A DNA stretch of 64,000 bases, taken from the NCBI GenBank assembly GCA_041392805.1, contig JAWKLJ010000001.1, positions 1,488,001 through 1,552,000 of the forward strand, written 5' to 3'. Numbering within the stretch: position 1 is the stretch's first letter; each line of letters starts with the position of its first letter. Positions 18,301 to 24,970 of this stretch are shown one piece after another. The stretch is from Saprospiraceae bacterium. Its GTDB lineage: Bacteria > Bacteroidota > Bacteroidia > Chitinophagales > Saprospiraceae. A program made the translations under genes and the position numbers. The notes beneath the pieces were generated by a model. That model searched no databases. It was not told the origin of the DNA and saw only the letters and a list, made by a program, of their open reading frames with translations.

Positions 18301-19455
18301 ATTTCAAACGCTGTCAAATTTACGCCTGAATATGGCAAGGTGCTGGTTGTCGCCAAAAAAATAAGCAAGGATGGGCTACCTCAATTGGAAATCGTGGTGA
18401 AAGATAATGGGATCGGCATTGCTTCCGAGCAACTGCCCTACATTTTTGATCGCTTCCACCAGGCTAATCCAATACATGCCAATCAAGGTACGGGCATTGG
18501 CCTGGCCCTGGTAAAGGAGTTGGTCACGCTTATGGAAGGCACCATCAAAGTGGACAGCGAATTGAATCTGGGAACCACCGTGGTACTCCAATTTCCAATT
18601 CAAAATAGGGCACCTAAAAGGAAAACAAAGGTTAACCATCATTTTACTAACCTGAATAAAACCGATCAAGCGCCTGATTTGGAAGACGCCATTTCCAATC
18701 ATGAACTTCCCCTTTTATTAATCATCGAAGACAATGAAGATGTCACCTATTATCTCAAAACTTGCCTCGAAGGTCAATACCAATTGCTAACTTCCCACAA
18801 TGGGAAAGAAGGAATGGAAAAGGCCTTTGAATCCTTGCCCGACATCATCATCAGCGACGTCATGATGCCAGAGATGGATGGTTTTGAAGTTTGTAAACGA
18901 TTAAAAGAAGATGAACGAACCAATCACATTCCTATTATATTACTCACAGCAAAAGCAACTACGGAAGATAAGTTGGAAGGCCTAACCCAAGGTGCTGATG
19001 CCTACCTGATCAAGCCTTTTGAAAAAGAAGAGTTATTGGTCCGCCTAAACAAACTGCTGGAGATCCGACAAAAGCTACAACAAAAATACAGCTTGGGCTT
19101 AATCAGCAGTCAAAAGGCACCAGACCTGCGACCAACTCAAGCAGATGTTTTCATCCAAAAAGTCGAGCAAATTGTATTGGCAAATTTGGATGATGATCTT
19201 TTTGGCATCGACAATCTGACTACTGAACTATTTTTAAGTCGCTCCCAGGTGCACCGAAAAATAAAAGCACTCACAGGAATGTCAACAGCTATTTACATCC
19301 GCCATATCCGTTTGCAAAAAGCCAAAGAATTGCTCCTTTCCACTCCTCTCAATGTATCTGAAATCGCTTATCAAACCGGATTTAAGACCCCTGTCTATTT
19401 TTCTCAGGTTTTTAAGCAAGCTTTTGGAAAAGCCCCCAGCGAGGTGCGAAAATAA
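15388..19455 (+). CDS. Second hybrid two-component system regulator (HTCS)
   Basis: This 1355-residue paralog of the first HTCS has the same architecture. A signal peptide ends near RAQAQQQ. About 14 propeller blades follow (for example LWIGGPGGLKRYDG, IYVGTWHDGVYRFD, IWVGSSSEGLFKID), then a Y_Y_Y domain near 720-805 and a transmembrane helix near 812-832. The kinase has ITHEFRTPLTVIEG (His859), NLISNAVKF and DNGIGIASEQ. The receiver has ISDVMMPEMDG with Asp1157 and IKPF. The AraC-type HTH ends the protein (RSQVHRKIKALTGMS). All catalytic positions look intact. Several propeller blades are more degenerate than in the first copy, implying a different ligand. No SusC/SusD genes are adjacent. 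Two TTGAGAAAAA boxes (15291 and 15371) lie in the upstream 100 bp. Confidence 0.95.
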   Translation: MATPVKITLILKEVSATCQSVVFPLLLCILLIFRAQAQQQYFENPVVLKDAQVGEVADAVIDNAGFLWIGGPGGLKRYDGLQYKHFKHEPADSFSILSDRIDDLYFDEEQNQLWVATWQADKFGISIIDAATEQIKNVQFDPDGSAGLAGRDLNWIWKDRFGSYWISVWSKGLIKYLPEQDSFITIQYQTLAREAGLDLSGVNNWVCYSFDVLNDSFLWIGTNRGVLKLNVETHQIIRYPFIEGTSFGIRCLLHHSDNRIYVGTWHDGVYRFDPETERFTKVEMEDFYYSNDSYKSGILGLVAKSSSQLWVSTKAGIMEYDLVTNKIIPIKTNDYDKESYYGVYHVDPKNRALFWEFNDVYLFDPLRQQNRIYSRDKKFIKETKGFIVRRVIEEETAGKLWIAAQYSEGLYRLDLITEEWEVFLPPKSHSERFTEAQIWDILKTKGGDILVLLLDGVFKVSEKEKKLVPWEIQPKLEETGFRRLMEDTKGNIWVGSSSEGLFKIDPKTKTTRQFKGYFEDSDAPKFGVIKDLKEDRNGNIWICAHGYHVYDINKDSIYSFPHFLPDKKTYYQLYSLGIDGEGNVWIGSKDKGIGITDADHPEKGIVSYLDKGNGLKTNGAYRLLLDQKNNVWNLDGGLTKINPDRSATQYFSSNYYASTELWSMAQLANGNIVLGDRFGISIFDPDSLRVNEALAQPYILSFKVFDEERKLTLSPDQSTEIYLKPTENFFSMEFSALNPVFFGSTQFQYQLEGLDPYWVNSKDRRYVAYTNVAGGTYTFKLKAQNNEGVWNEKPFTLQIHVAILWYKRWWAYASYALLLLGSLYYWNRFRLNRRLEKAEAIRLQELDTFKTRFYANITHEFRTPLTVIEGMANELENNPDKTAKKNLSLIKKNSKNLLALINQMLDLSKLQAGKVHADWQQDDVILFIKYLVETHESFADLNKVSLQFYSEETELWTDFDAKKLEQIITNLISNAVKFTPEYGKVLVVAKKISKDGLPQLEIVVKDNGIGIASEQLPYIFDRFHQANPIHANQGTGIGLALVKELVTLMEGTIKVDSELNLGTTVVLQFPIQNRAPKRKTKVNHHFTNLNKTDQAPDLEDAISNHELPLLLIIEDNEDVTYYLKTCLEGQYQLLTSHNGKEGMEKAFESLPDIIISDVMMPEMDGFEVCKRLKEDERTNHIPIILLTAKATTEDKLEGLTQGADAYLIKPFEKEELLVRLNKLLEIRQKLQQKYSLGLISSQKAPDLRPTQADVFIQKVEQIVLANLDDDLFGIDNLTTELFLSRSQVHRKIKALTGMSTAIYIRHIRLQKAKELLLSTPLNVSEIAYQTGFKTPVYFSQVFKQAFGKAPSEVRK

Positions 19456-19634
19456 TTATACACCAATAGCTTACACTCGACAAAGGCGACTATGCAACCT
19501 TATAAAAAAGCCTATAATACTCCAATTTGCAACAATATAGAAAGACGCTGCTAACATAGCGAAAGTCATTTTGCCTGGCCAGGATTACATTTGTAGGGTC
19601 ACTATAAAATAGATTATTAAAATAAATTAACATT

Positions 19635-20858
19635 ATGAAAACATCAATGAAAAGCAAGATGGATAATATCATCTTTTTTTTTGGTATATTAATTCTCTTT
19701 CTTATTAATAGCCCAATGGTGTATGCTCAAGATAAAAAGATTTCAAAACCAAATGCACCTGAACCAGGGAAAATTTTTGATGAATCTCGTAATGATTTTT
19801 TGTTAACAACTATTCCAAACAGCAGCCAAGCTGATATAAACCATTGGAACAAAGTTGTAAATAAAATGCAAGGAGTTGAAGGGTCGGACCCGGTCAGCAG
19901 TTTTATAAACGGTCCTCCTGCTGAGAGATTTGGTAGTAAATATAATAACTGGTATCCCATAGATAGAAAAAAGCATACATGCTGTGGAAATTTACATGGA
20001 TTTCAGAATTTCGATGGTCCAGGAGATGAAATGGATTGGAATTTTTATATAGCACCTCGTGATGAGTTTTTATACTTAATTAATGACGTAATCAAATTTA
20101 GGGATTCTGATGATGAATGGCATAAAAATAAAGTTAATGGTGGTTATTTATTAGAAGGAGAAATAACTCCAGATCAGACTCTGTATGATAATTTATTTTT
20201 TCCTAAGAGAGGTAAAGTAAAGGTACAAAGAAATATTACAGTCGAATCAATTATTACAACTCCAGAACTAAGTTTTGTACAACAAAGAAATGAGATTTGC
20301 ATTTACGGTGCTTGGGTTCGGGAAAGAATTCATAACAATAGACCAGAGATACATCCCTGCGAAATGATATGGTGGCAACAGGGTAATAATCATTATATTA
20401 TGTTTATACAAGATGATTCCAATAGATTTGATGACGAAAGTGATTTTGACTTGGATAACTTTCTTGTACCTAGCAGTTGGAAGCCTTGGGCTAAGCCTCC
20501 ATTAACCGCTCAATTTAAAATTGCATTTGAAGTTAAGCCTTCCGATCAAAGACTTCCTAAAGAAATGAACATTCATGAGTTTTACAATAGATTTGTTGTT
20601 ACTGATAAAGACGCTGATGCTAGGGCTGATTCAGACAATGGTACTTCTCATGCATTAGTAATAAACAATAAGAGGCTATTAGTCGTAAATGAAAAGCAAA
20701 ACAAAGACAATGATCTAGGGGTGAAGTTTGTAGATATATCTAAAAGAGCCGACGGAACGATTCAGGGGTATGTCCAGATAACCACGAAAATAGGAGGGCC
20801 AAGTATATCAGGAGATGAAGGCTATCATGTTTTACATGTTTTAAAGAAGAATTTTTGA
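19635..20858 (+). CDS. Exported protein of unknown function (407 aa)
   Basis: A signal peptide is visible (hydrophobic core IIFFFGILILFLINS, cut near VYAQDKK), so the product is exported. The mature part is rich in Trp, Asp, Asn and aromatic residues (for example WYPIDRKKHTCCGNLHGFQN and EMDWNFYIAPRDEFLYLIND) and looks like a beta-rich globular domain. I do not recognise the family. The coding sequence is visibly more AT-rich than the flanking HTCS and operon genes, as is the broken gene just downstream, which may indicate acquisition by transfer. No T9SS sorting domain is present. Convergence with other genes is absent; it stands alone. Confidence 0.75.
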   Translation: MKTSMKSKMDNIIFFFGILILFLINSPMVYAQDKKISKPNAPEPGKIFDESRNDFLLTTIPNSSQADINHWNKVVNKMQGVEGSDPVSSFINGPPAERFGSKYNNWYPIDRKKHTCCGNLHGFQNFDGPGDEMDWNFYIAPRDEFLYLINDVIKFRDSDDEWHKNKVNGGYLLEGEITPDQTLYDNLFFPKRGKVKVQRNITVESIITTPELSFVQQRNEICIYGAWVRERIHNNRPEIHPCEMIWWQQGNNHYIMFIQDDSNRFDDESDFDLDNFLVPSSWKPWAKPPLTAQFKIAFEVKPSDQRLPKEMNIHEFYNRFVVTDKDADARADSDNGTSHALVINNKRLLVVNEKQNKDNDLGVKFVDISKRADGTIQGYVQITTKIGGPSISGDEGYHVLHVLKKNF

Positions 20859-20927
20859 TTTATCCAGCTGAAAGTTCAATAATGGAATGTATACATGGAA
20901 GTCCTGATTAGATATCTAATTCTATGA

Positions 20928-21212
20928 ATGACCTATTTCTTCGTCTCAAAGAATAAAAAAATAAAAAAATTTTTGGTTTTACTCTTTTTAGGATGTTTTC
21001 TGTTCATGAATTTTGTATACGCTCAACAAGAAAGCGTTGCAGTATTGAAATCTAAGTTATAGCCGACTACTGAAATAGAAGTCTGTTGGGAAAACCCCTC
21101 ATCAGATAATAGAACGGAACGAGAATGGGCCAGAGATCAAATAAGAATTAAGACGGACCTCCTGGATCGAAAGCTATTGAATAATGTAACATTCTCCCTG
21201 TTTTCTGAATAA
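20928..21212 (+). pseudogene. Broken and truncated secreted-protein gene
   Basis: An ATG at 20928 begins a signal peptide (hydrophobic core FLVLLFLGCFLFMNFVYAQ), but a TAG at 21060-21062 stops it after 44 codons. The same frame then stays open to TAA at 21210-21212 and encodes EIEVCWENPSSDNRTEREW, which resembles the start of a metalloprotease-like or lectin-like mature domain common after such signals. The rest of that domain is missing. The reading is a nonsense-mutated, 3'-truncated gene. The TAG could instead be a sequencing error, but the early end would still leave only about 94 codons. Confidence 0.55.
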
Positions 21213-21243
21213 ACAGAAAAATAACCTCAAAAGTATTCTCCAA

Positions 21244-21930
21244 ATGCAAACGACCCTACTACCCATTCCCCATCAAGTATTATTTGAAGCTGATGGTTTT
21301 ATTGCCGAAATGTGCATTGAAAAAGAGAGTCTTGAAATGGCCTATTATTTGCGCTATCAAGCCTACCTTGATGCGGAGGCCATTCCGCCTAATCCGGAAC
21401 AACAATGTACTGACCCATTTGATGCGCAAAAAAATGCCAGAACCTTCTTGATTTGGCATGAGGGCAAACCCGTTGCCAGTGTTCGCAGCCTGACCTGGTC
21501 GGCCAATTACGATTGGGCCCCTACCCCATCTATCAATTATTTCAAAAAGGAGGTGGATCAATACATTGGCCTGGGGTATCCTATCCTTGAGTCTAATCGC
21601 TTTGTCACCGCCCCTGATTTTACAGGTAGAAAATCTTTGACGGCACAAATGCTTTTATTCCGGATTCAAACCTTGGGTGCGCTGATTGATCAATGCGCCT
21701 ATGTGATTACTGCCGTAAGGCCCAGGCATGCCAGATTTTACGAACGATTCATGAATTTTCAGGCCATTTCAGCGGCAATTAAGGTTCCCGAGGTAAGTTT
21801 TGATATTCAATTGTTAGCCACCCCTGTGGCGTCCAAAGAAAAACTATCCCAAAGCAGTGCCATTGCGACCTTTCAGGAAAAGGATCTAGAAAAATACCAG
21901 AACTGTCTACAAAGACTTCATAACAAATGA
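21244..21930 (+). CDS. N-acyl amino acid synthase-like (FeeM/LuxI-fold) acyltransferase
   Basis: The 228-residue product has the residue pattern of acyl-homoserine-lactone synthases and FeeM-type N-acyl amino acid synthases, GNAT-fold enzymes that move a fatty acyl group from acyl carrier protein to an amine. Visible positions are LRYQAY (Arg37), TDPFDAQKNA (Asp57, Asp60), ASVRSL (Arg81) and LESNRFV (Glu116, Arg119, Phe120). These parallel the conserved Arg, Asp-x-x-Asp, Arg and Glu-x-x-Arg-Phe of LuxI proteins. The absence of other AHL-type features and the neighbours favour an amino-acid acceptor, but this is inference. It is the first gene of a tight operon: its last bases overlap the methyltransferase start (ATGA), and a racemase follows. 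Confidence 0.78.
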   Translation: MQTTLLPIPHQVLFEADGFIAEMCIEKESLEMAYYLRYQAYLDAEAIPPNPEQQCTDPFDAQKNARTFLIWHEGKPVASVRSLTWSANYDWAPTPSINYFKKEVDQYIGLGYPILESNRFVTAPDFTGRKSLTAQMLLFRIQTLGALIDQCAYVITAVRPRHARFYERFMNFQAISAAIKVPEVSFDIQLLATPVASKEKLSQSSAIATFQEKDLEKYQNCLQRLHNK

Positions 21931-22652
21931 ATAATAACAAACTAATTCCTGCCGTGGACTGGAATGCCTACGCGCAAAAATATGATATGCTATTGGCCTA
22001 TAATCCCTATTACCAGGAGGCTTTTCAAAAGATACTTGCGACGCTGAAGGAGTGGAATATAGAAAAAGGAGGGCTTGTCGCCGACTTAGGTGCCGGAACG
22101 GGTAACTATTCGGTAGAAATGGCTCGTTTGTTTCCCCATGCTCGCATTATGCATATCGACAACAATAAGACGATGAATGCACGAGCGGCCAAAAAAGCCG
22201 TTGGAATACCCAACTTTGAAATCATGCATTGTGATATCCAACAGGTTGACCTGGCACCCCAATCGCTACAAGGCTTGCTCTGTATCAATTCGCTGTACAC
22301 TTTTCCAGCGCCCCAGGAGGCCCTTCAAAAAATGAACAAATGGTTGGCCCCCGGGGCCAAGGCTGTTTTTCTTGACCCAGGCAGAATCATGAATATTACC
22401 GCTTGGAAACTAGCTATTTCTAAATACCTGCTTGGCACCTATGGATTAAAAAAAACCTTGCGCATTTTTAAAGAATCGCAGGTCGTGGGAAAACAGAACG
22501 CCTACATCAGAGCTATGCAAAAAAACGGCAGCTATTGGACGCATTCACATGAAGATTTTTGTGAAGCCATTCGCGAAGCCGGTTTTCAAATTGAAACAGC
22601 TTCTACTTGTTTTCGAGGAGAATGCGATTTGGTTTTGGCCAGGAAGGCCTGA
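21927..22652 (+). CDS. Class I SAM-dependent methyltransferase
   Basis: This is a 241-residue cytoplasmic methyltransferase. Motif I is VADLGAGTGNYSVEMA (residues 51-66), the acidic end of strand 2 is MHIDNN (75-80) and the strand-4 region is LLCINSLYTFPAPQEAL (117-133). The first 30 residues (AYAQKYDMLLAYNPYYQEAF) form the usual N-terminal helical cap. The acceptor is not deducible. The start overlaps the upstream acyltransferase stop by four bases (ATGA), implying translational coupling and a shared pathway, so O- or N-methylation of an acylated amino acid is a reasonable hypothesis. Confidence 0.88.
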   Translation: MNNNKLIPAVDWNAYAQKYDMLLAYNPYYQEAFQKILATLKEWNIEKGGLVADLGAGTGNYSVEMARLFPHARIMHIDNNKTMNARAAKKAVGIPNFEIMHCDIQQVDLAPQSLQGLLCINSLYTFPAPQEALQKMNKWLAPGAKAVFLDPGRIMNITAWKLAISKYLLGTYGLKKTLRIFKESQVVGKQNAYIRAMQKNGSYWTHSHEDFCEAIREAGFQIETASTCFRGECDLVLARKA

Positions 22653-22682
22653 ATAAATAACTTCTAAAATCACCACATCAAT

Positions 22683-23456
22683 ATGTCTTATATCAGTTTC
22701 CCCACCTTCGATACCCATCCCCTCAAGGCTATTCAACAAAGGATTAATGCTCAGCGGATGCCCTCCAATAAAACAATTGGCATTTTAGGCGGTTTAGGGC
22801 CACAATCCACCAGTTTGTTTTATGATACCATTACCCGTTATTGTCTGGAAAGAAATTTGCCTGCCTTCCCAAGGTTACTCATCAACAGCGTCAACACCTG
22901 GGAAGTAACGGCGCTACTAAAAAAGAAAGACCTGGAAGCCCTTTATTTCTTTTTAAAAAAAGAAATAAGCTTGATAGCTGGTCAAGTCGATTCACTGGTA
23001 ATGGTTTGTAATTCGGTGCATGCGGTCCTTGATCCCCTTAGGGAAGCGTTTGATATTCCGATCCTGAGTATTCACGAGGAAGTTTGTAAGGAAATTGCGC
23101 TTTCTCCAACTAAAAAAGTGGGGATCTTAGGGACCAAGACAACCATTGATAATCAGTTTTATCAGAAAGAATTAGCGGCTTATGGTATTCCCTATGTTCT
23201 ACAACCTGAGCGGCAACTTATTGAATTTGACACCTGTATTTTTGACGAAATGTTGCATGGCAAAGGTCTGGGGACCATGCGAAAACTCATTTTGGATGGG
23301 ATCGAATACATGAGGGAAAGAGGCTGTGATGGCGTTATTCTTGCTTGTACTGAACTTCCTCTATTTGTTACCCAGACCGATACGGATATGCCCTTGTTTT
23401 TATCTACGCAGATACTGGCACAAGCGGTCATGGAGGAATATTTCACTGCTTTTTAA
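22683..23456 (+). CDS. Aspartate/glutamate-type amino-acid racemase
   Basis: This 257-residue protein of the Asp/Glu/hydantoin racemase superfamily is cofactor-independent and uses two cysteines as acid/base pair. Both are present: Cys109 in VMVCNSVHAV and Cys222 in ILACTELPLF. The N-terminal strand TIGILGGLGPQST (31-43) is the usual opening, preceded here by about 25 extra residues, so Met26 (at 22758) may be the true start. The substrate could be Asp, Glu or another acidic amino acid. The gene follows the methyltransferase by 30 bp and ends the operon. Pairing with an N-acyltransferase suggests supply of a D-amino acid for acylation, which is inference. Confidence 0.85.
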   Translation: MSYISFPTFDTHPLKAIQQRINAQRMPSNKTIGILGGLGPQSTSLFYDTITRYCLERNLPAFPRLLINSVNTWEVTALLKKKDLEALYFFLKKEISLIAGQVDSLVMVCNSVHAVLDPLREAFDIPILSIHEEVCKEIALSPTKKVGILGTKTTIDNQFYQKELAAYGIPYVLQPERQLIEFDTCIFDEMLHGKGLGTMRKLILDGIEYMRERGCDGVILACTELPLFVTQTDTDMPLFLSTQILAQAVMEEYFTAF

Positions 23457-23622
23457 GTGGGGCTTAAGCTACGCAGCGGGCTCGGAGGGGTTATATTTTC
23501 TCCGTGTACTCCGCTCCTCTGTGTAGCGCTGTGTAACTAACTCCTCCTTGGGTTTTTTAGCTACGCAGAGGGTGCAGAGGTTGTTTTTTTCTCTTTTTTA
23601 TGGGATATGATTTTTTAAATAC
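23457..23622. repeat. Degenerate CTACGCAG/CTGTGTAG interspersed repeat between convergent genes
   Basis: The 166 bp between the racemase and the convergent LytTR gene contain a GC-rich inverted pair, CTACGCAG (about 23469-23476) and CTGTGTAG (about 23519-23526), followed by another CTACGCAGAGGG (about 23562-23573). Strings built on CTCYGTGTACTCCG look like the short dispersed repeats common in Bacteroidota intergenic DNA. The hairpin could also reduce read-through between convergent genes. There is no coding sequence. Confidence 0.4.
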
Positions 23623-24363
23623 TCAAAGTTGCTTAAGCTGATTGATGAACTGATGCTTAAATTTCCCGCCTAAAGGATAGTTTTTGTTATTGACATGGAC
23701 TTCGCCGGCGGTCATGTCTATATTTTCAATATGTGGGATTTGGACAATATAATTGCGATGGATTTGGACAAATAAACGCGCGGAGAGTTTGAGTTTCAAT
23801 TGCCTTAAAGAGGTTTTTATGGCATATTTTCTTTGTACCGTATTTAATATACTATAATTGCCGTCCGCTTCAATAACCAGGATATCGCGAACATTTACTT
23901 TGAAGAGTTTATTGTTATTTTTGACAAAAAGACTCTCATTGAGTATTAAATCTTCTTTCCAGGCTTGTAGTACTTCGCTGTTGATATTAACCTGACAGCC
24001 ATAAAACAAGGCCGTTTCGATAGTGCTTTGCAAGGCTAATGGATGAAAAGGCCTAAGCATAAAACCATGAGGTCTAAACAGTTTTGCTTGGTCGTATATT
24101 TCCTGATCGCTAGTGTTGGCAAGAAAAATGAAGGGAATATTTAAATTTTTAATGGCATAAATGTCATCTATCTTTGTACTAAAGCATTTAAGGTTGGTAC
24201 TGATCAACATCAAATCAGGTATGGCTTGATCAATGGCGTCAAGAGCTGCTCGAAGGCTGTTCACGGTTTCGGGTAAGGCGTAACCCAATTCTTCTACCAT
24301 CATTTTTACCTCATCTGCGAAAACGGGATCATCTTCGATAATGAGTATTTTCACTTCTGCCAT
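23623..24363 (-). CDS. LytTR-family transcriptional regulator with degenerate receiver
   Basis: The 246-residue regulator has an N-terminal receiver-like domain (about 1-120) and a C-terminal LytTR DNA-binding domain (about 140-245, with LFKVNVRDILVIEADGNYS and RLFVQIHRNYIVQIPHIENI). The acidic pocket is kept (IIEDDPVF, Glu10-Asp12), but the expected phospho-acceptor Asp is Ser55 in LMLISTNL (the usual pattern is L-I-D-I-N-L), and the usual KPF lysine is Arg104 (LRPF). It therefore probably does not work by normal Asp phosphorylation and may respond to a ligand, partner or expression level. No histidine kinase adjoins; the nearest, a PAS kinase, is 34 kb away. It converges on the acyltransferase operon, so a regulatory link is possible but unproven. 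Confidence 0.9.
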   Translation of the reverse strand: MAEVKILIIEDDPVFADEVKMMVEELGYALPETVNSLRAALDAIDQAIPDLMLISTNLKCFSTKIDDIYAIKNLNIPFIFLANTSDQEIYDQAKLFRPHGFMLRPFHPLALQSTIETALFYGCQVNINSEVLQAWKEDLILNESLFVKNNNKLFKVNVRDILVIEADGNYSILNTVQRKYAIKTSLRQLKLKLSARLFVQIHRNYIVQIPHIENIDMTAGEVHVNNKNYPLGGKFKHQFINQLKQL

Positions 24364-24608
24364 TTCGGGTTTTTGAAGAGAGTAAAGTGTATATAAAATA
24401 TTTATTATGTGTTAAAATGGACAGAACGACTATGGGGTGAATCTCTATTTTTTTTCTCAAATAAGCTATAGAATAGTGTTTTTTGGTGATAAACAACATT
24501 TTAATGGGTATAAAAATGCAATTGAATATTGTTTTCTATTAATATTACCCCTTCGTGAGGCTTGTTTGGTGAAATGCATGATTCTTATTGAAAACAAAAT
24601 TAACCCCC

Positions 24609-24640
24609 AAAAAAAGACCCGATATCATTGATATCAGGTC
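24609..24640 (-). terminator. Rho-independent terminator downstream of the giant gene (distal)
   Basis: GACCCGATATCA (24616-24627) pairs with TGATATCAGGTC (24629-24640) with one mismatch. On the minus strand the hairpin is followed by seven T (24609-24615). It lies about 330 bp past the giant gene's stop and about 250 bp upstream of the LytTR start, so it may act as a second, backup terminator. Confidence 0.6.
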
Positions 24641-24906
24641 CTTCCCTAATAGGATCAATTCCCCGCAAGACATTTTGCTTGCACGGGAAAGGTTCCCCCT
24701 CTTTTTTTGATTTTTTAAGGAGAGAATGGCCAACCATTTAAGGTCATTCCGCTATAAGTGTTTAAAACACTAGGTATTTAGGAGCTTGTTTTTGTGTTAT
24801 AGATTGGTACGCAATAGTAAACCATTCGTTTCAATAATAAAAAGAGAAGGTGAGGAAACGGTAGTTAGGTAGGTTAAGCGCTCTGAAAAGGGTGTTTAAA
24901 ATACCG

Positions 24907-24946
24907 AAAAAAAAATGCAGCGACCAGAACTTAATCCAATCGCTGC
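24907..24946 (-). terminator. Rho-independent terminator of the giant surface-protein gene
   Basis: On the minus strand GCAGCGA and TCGCTGC (24940-24946 and 24917-24923) form a perfect 7-bp stem around a 16-base loop, followed by a run of nine T (24907-24915). It begins 25 bp after the giant gene's stop codon at 24971, as expected for its main terminator. Confidence 0.75.
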
Positions 24947-24970
24947 CTCCAAAAGGTCAACTAAGCTTTA

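Larger units (their letters stand above)
24364..24970. other. Intergenic region with three hairpins, no supported gene
   Basis: About 600 AT-rich bp separate the LytTR start from the giant gene's stop. Short frames at 24437-24631 and 24545-24733 have no recognisable product. Two good minus-strand terminators (24907-24946 and 24609-24640) are listed separately. Between them lies another hairpin (TTCCCCGCAAG at 24659-24669 with CTTGCACGGGAA at 24678-24689), and a plus-strand GGGAA-AGG-TTCCC hairpin with a T-tract at 24702-24708. The run of hairpins insulates the LytTR gene from the giant gene. Confidence 0.45.

Noticed and set aside
21244..21930. Classical AHL synthase (LuxI) with a LuxR partner
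   Set aside because: Key residues fit the fold, but no LuxR-type receptor with an AHL-binding domain is nearby and the neighbours are a methyltransferase and a racemase, so an amino-acid acceptor is more likely.
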